Below are positions 12,656 to 15,020 of a DNA stretch of 15,020 bases, piece by piece (position 1 is the first letter of the stretch; every line of letters starts with the position of its first letter). The notes under the pieces were generated by a model that ran no database searches, was not told the DNA's origin, and worked only from the letters and a program-made list of their open reading frames with translations. This stretch comes from Alphaproteobacteria bacterium (GTDB lineage: Bacteria > Pseudomonadota > Alphaproteobacteria > Micropepsales > Micropepsaceae). The stretch spans positions 1-15,020 of the forward strand of contig PKWC01000055.1 of assembly GCA_003131925.1 (NCBI GenBank), in the 5' to 3' direction. The position numbers and the translations under genes were made by a program.

Positions 12656-12683
12656 ACAATAGATTGTGCATGCGCTCTGTCAA
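12656..12683 (-). promoter_or_regulatory. sigma-70-type promoter of the candidate sRNA
   Basis: On the minus strand a consensus -35 TTGACA (12678-12683) is followed after 16 bases by TATTGT (12656-12661). It reads into the sRNA and away from the envelope operon. It is the best-matching promoter I see in the window. Confidence 0.7.
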
Positions 12684-12868
12684 TTTTTCGCTGTAGTTTC
12701 AAACGCTTCCAAGGCACATAGCCAAGCACTTATGCAGTGCGGCGCACTTGTCGCACCGCCGTCGGGCCGGGATTCACAAAACCATGATCGCTTCGCAACA
12801 CGAGCGTCGCGAATGACGGGCAGTCAGGTGTGTGACCGATTCGCAGTGATTCGCGCGAGGAGCACGCG

Positions 12869-13777
12869 ATGGCCGAACTGGCCCTGGATCGAACATGGCC
12901 GCCATCCGCGGCTGCCTGGACTCGCAGGAAGCCTCAGCGCACGACCACGCGGAGCGCTCCGCGCGAGCCGCTCCGTCCGATGCGGCGGCACCGGACGATC
13001 TTCATTTCCGACGTGCATCTGGGCACGCGCGGCTGCAAAGCCGAACTCCTCGCCGATTTCCTGGTGCGCAACAGCTGCGAGACGCTGTTTCTCGTCGGCG
13101 ACATCGTGGACGGTTGGCGGCTGAAACGCCGCTGGTACTGGCCCGACGCCCACAACCGCGTCATCGAGGCGCTTCTGCGCAAGATCGACGCGGGCACGCG
13201 CGTCGTCTACGTGCCGGGAAATCACGATGAAGTGCTGCGGATCTATTGCGGACGTTCGATCGCGGGCGTGGAAGTGATGTACGAGGCGGTTCACGAGACG
13301 GCCGACGGCAGGCAGCTTCTGGTGCTGCATGGCGACCGGTTCGACGCGGTCATCGCCTACGCGAAATGGCTCGCGCATCTCGGCGATGGCGCCTACACCA
13401 TGGCTCTGCACCTCAACGAGGTCTGCCACGCGCTGCGGCGCGCATTGAACCTGCCCTACTGGTCGCTCTCCGCCTGGCTGAAAGGCAAAGTCAAGAACGC
13501 ACTTGAATACATCTGCCGCTTCGAAGAGGCGGTGGCACGCGAGGTCCGCGCGCGCGGCTTCGATGGCGTGGTGTGCGGTCATATTCACCATGCGGCCATA
13601 AAAACGATCGAAGGCGTGCTCTACGTTAACGACGGCGACTGGGTTGAAAGCTGCACGGCGCTCGTCGAAGATATGCGTGGAAATCTGGAGATTCTCTGCT
13701 GGGCATCCGCCGGCGCAAAACAGCCCGCCGCCAAGGGCTCGGTTCAGGACGCACTCGCAGCAGCGATTCCCGCCTGA
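12869..13777 (+). CDS. LpxH-type UDP-2,3-diacylglucosamine diphosphatase family metallophosphoesterase
   Basis: This 302-residue calcineurin-like phosphoesterase has all metal-site motifs in order: SDVHLG (D48, H50), GDIVDGW (D78, D81), GNHD (N118, H119), LHGDRFD (H154) and GHIHH (H238, H240). Such proteins (COG2908) hydrolyse the pyrophosphate of UDP-2,3-diacylglucosamine in lipid A synthesis, or related nucleotide-lipids. This subgroup, common in alphaproteobacteria that usually rely on LpxI, is longer than Escherichia LpxH (about 240 residues), so the true substrate is uncertain. The start is ATG 12869 with GAGGAG upstream; the first 37 residues are basic, Pro-rich and non-conserved, and ATG 12980 is an alternative. 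The following glycosyltransferase starts 10 bases after its stop, so they form an envelope-lipid operon. Confidence 0.88.
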   Translation: MAELALDRTWPPSAAAWTRRKPQRTTTRSAPREPLRPMRRHRTIFISDVHLGTRGCKAELLADFLVRNSCETLFLVGDIVDGWRLKRRWYWPDAHNRVIEALLRKIDAGTRVVYVPGNHDEVLRIYCGRSIAGVEVMYEAVHETADGRQLLVLHGDRFDAVIAYAKWLAHLGDGAYTMALHLNEVCHALRRALNLPYWSLSAWLKGKVKNALEYICRFEEAVAREVRARGFDGVVCGHIHHAAIKTIEGVLYVNDGDWVESCTALVEDMRGNLEILCWASAGAKQPAAKGSVQDALAAAIPA

Positions 13778-13787
13778 GGCAGTCTCG

Positions 13788-14936
13788 ATGACCGTCGATG
13801 CGGCCCCTGCGGGGCCCGGCGTGCGCACGTCTTCAGGGGCCCGCGCCGGCAGGCTTCTGATTTTCACCGACGCCTGGGCGCCGCAGGTCAACGGCGTGGT
13901 GCGCACGCTCGAGACGCTTGGGCGCGATCTGGAAGCCCTGGGTTGCGAGGTGCGCTATGCGACACCGAAGGGCCGCCTCACCGTGCCCTTGCCCACCTAT
14001 CCCGAGATCAGGCTGGCAATGTTTCCGCGTCGAAGTCTCGAACGGATGATCGACGAATTTGCGCCCGATGCGATTCACATCGCAACGGAAGGCACGATCG
14101 GGCTGAGCGCGCGGGCCATCTGCCGCGCGCGCGGACTGTCCTTCACGACGTCGTTCCACACGCGCTTCCCGGAATATGTGCATGCGCGCTTTCCCTTCGT
14201 GCCGAAACAATTCGTCTACCGCATCCTGCGCTGGTTCCACGGGCCGGCAACGGCCATGATGGTCGCGACGCCCTCCCTGAAGCAGGAGCTCGAAGCGAAC
14301 GGATTCCGCAATGTCCGCATCTGGGCGCGCGGCGTGGATGTCGCGCAGTTCCGGCCGATCCCTGGCGCCTCTCTCCCTTTCCCCCATCCCATCTGGCTCT
14401 ATGTCGGCCGCATCGCGGTCGAGAAAAACATCGAGACGTTTCTCAAGCTCGATCTTCCCGGCACGAAGGTGATCATCGGCGATGGCCCCGCCCGCTCGAG
14501 CCTTGCCCGCGCCTATCCCGACGCTCGATTCCTTGGTCCCAAATCGGGCGAAGAACTCGTCCGCCATTATGCGGCAAGCGATGTTTTCGTGTTTCCGAGC
14601 CTGACCGACACGTTTGGGCTCGTGATGCTGGAAGCGCTGGCATGCGGGGTTCCCGTGGCCGCCTTCCCCGTGCAGGGGCCGATCGACGTGCTGGGCGATG
14701 CACCGATCGCCGCTCTCGATTGCGATCTCGCCCAGGCCTGCCTAAGGGCGCTCGAAATTCCGCGGCTGGCGGCGCGCGCCTTTGCAATCACCCGGTCCTG
14801 GCGCAATTGCACCGAACAGTTTCTTTCCAATCTTCCTGTCAGGTTCCCGATTCGGGAGGTGGAAGTAGAATCTCCCACGCCGGACGCCGTGCTGTCCGCT
14901 GCTGCCTCGCCCGAGCCGCTTCGCGCCGTGTCGTGA
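13788..14936 (+). CDS. GT4-family glycosyltransferase
   Basis: This 382-residue protein starts at ATG 13788, eight bases after GAGG at the end of the preceding gene. The N-terminal Rossmann domain has the acceptor-side motif FTDAWAPQVNGVVRTLE and SFHTRFPEYVHAR. The C-terminal nucleotide-sugar domain begins WLYVGRIAVEKNIETF, continues with VIIGDGP and has the DTFGLVMLEALACGVPVAA loop (E-x7-E-like region) that binds the donor. This matches GT4 alpha-glycosyltransferases of the MgtA/PimB-like type that add mannose, glucose or related sugars to lipids. The pairing with an LpxH-type phosphatase suggests a glycolipid or envelope role; donor and acceptor are not readable from sequence. The C-terminal 40 residues are low-complexity and variable. 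No membrane span is seen; it is likely cytoplasmic or peripheral. Confidence 0.9.
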   Translation: MTVDAAPAGPGVRTSSGARAGRLLIFTDAWAPQVNGVVRTLETLGRDLEALGCEVRYATPKGRLTVPLPTYPEIRLAMFPRRSLERMIDEFAPDAIHIATEGTIGLSARAICRARGLSFTTSFHTRFPEYVHARFPFVPKQFVYRILRWFHGPATAMMVATPSLKQELEANGFRNVRIWARGVDVAQFRPIPGASLPFPHPIWLYVGRIAVEKNIETFLKLDLPGTKVIIGDGPARSSLARAYPDARFLGPKSGEELVRHYAASDVFVFPSLTDTFGLVMLEALACGVPVAAFPVQGPIDVLGDAPIAALDCDLAQACLRALEIPRLAARAFAITRSWRNCTEQFLSNLPVRFPIREVEVESPTPDAVLSAAASPEPLRAVS

Positions 14937-15020
14937 GTTTTCCGTACCGCCTGCGCACCGGGAATCCGACGCGAGGCCCCATGGGCGCGAAGATAACGCA
15001 GCCCGAGCGACCCCTCACCC

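Noticed and set aside
11536..12696. 386-codon plus-strand frame overlapping the amidohydrolase gene
   Set aside because: It is Arg/Pro/Ala-rich out-of-frame translation of high-GC coding DNA, with no domain.
12830..12860. Short GATTCGC direct repeats before the LpxH-type gene as an operator
   Set aside because: They are only seven bases, with irregular spacing, and not distinguishable from chance.

Overview
The window reads as an alphaproteobacterial chromosome segment, most likely Rhizobiales/Hyphomicrobiales. The lineage call is an inference from a CpdR-type receiver, a DUF1153 (SciP-like) protein, a GTG-rich start usage and the tRNA-Val/cpdR/N-formylglutamate amidohydrolase arrangement. 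It splits into two parts. Bases 11041-15020 look like a compact, GC-rich core chromosome. Bases 1-10965 look like an accessory region with lower GC, long intergenic stretches and many gene fragments.

Accessory part, left to right. An S1/P1 nuclease remnant (312-509) is followed by a possible tail-anchored small protein and a secreted PRC-barrel-like protein on the minus strand. Next come two full tandem paralogues of a secreted DUF3494 (ice-binding-protein-like beta-helix) protein at 1712 and 2894, then a TPR protein (4197-5096). The 3' end of the TPR gene runs into an antisense scrap of a DNA adenine methyltransferase, which in turn abuts a 5'-truncated third DUF3494 copy (5244-5654). After that come a DUF1345 membrane-protein remnant, a two-gene unit with a degenerate receiver (Glu in place of the phospho-Asp), and a leftward pair of a small coiled-coil protein and a Crp/Fnr regulator. 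A second Crp/Fnr gene follows, with a perfect FNR/FixK box upstream. The stretch closes with an SRAP-peptidase remnant, a SciP-like DUF1153 gene, a small hypothetical gene, an orphan leftward terminator and a truncated tyrosine recombinase next to the 3' end of tRNA-Val(GAC). That arrangement is the usual edge of a tRNA-integrated island, here apparently decayed.

Core part. tRNA-Val(GAC) and cpdR are on the minus strand. N-formylglutamate amidohydrolase is divergent from cpdR. An LpxH-type metallophosphoesterase and a GT4 glycosyltransferase form a tight two-gene envelope operon. Between the amidohydrolase and that operon, the minus strand carries a complete small-RNA transcription unit: promoter, about 125 nt with a CCUCCC anti-Shine-Dalgarno motif, and an intrinsic terminator whose T-tract overlaps the amidohydrolase stop codon.

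The most notable observations are the unannotated sRNA, the tandem and decaying DUF3494 array with a shared 74-nt leader, the TPR/methyltransferase/DUF3494 junctions, the phosphomimetic-like receiver and the FNR box upstream of a Crp-family regulator. No CRISPR array, rRNA, transposase or complete defence system was seen.
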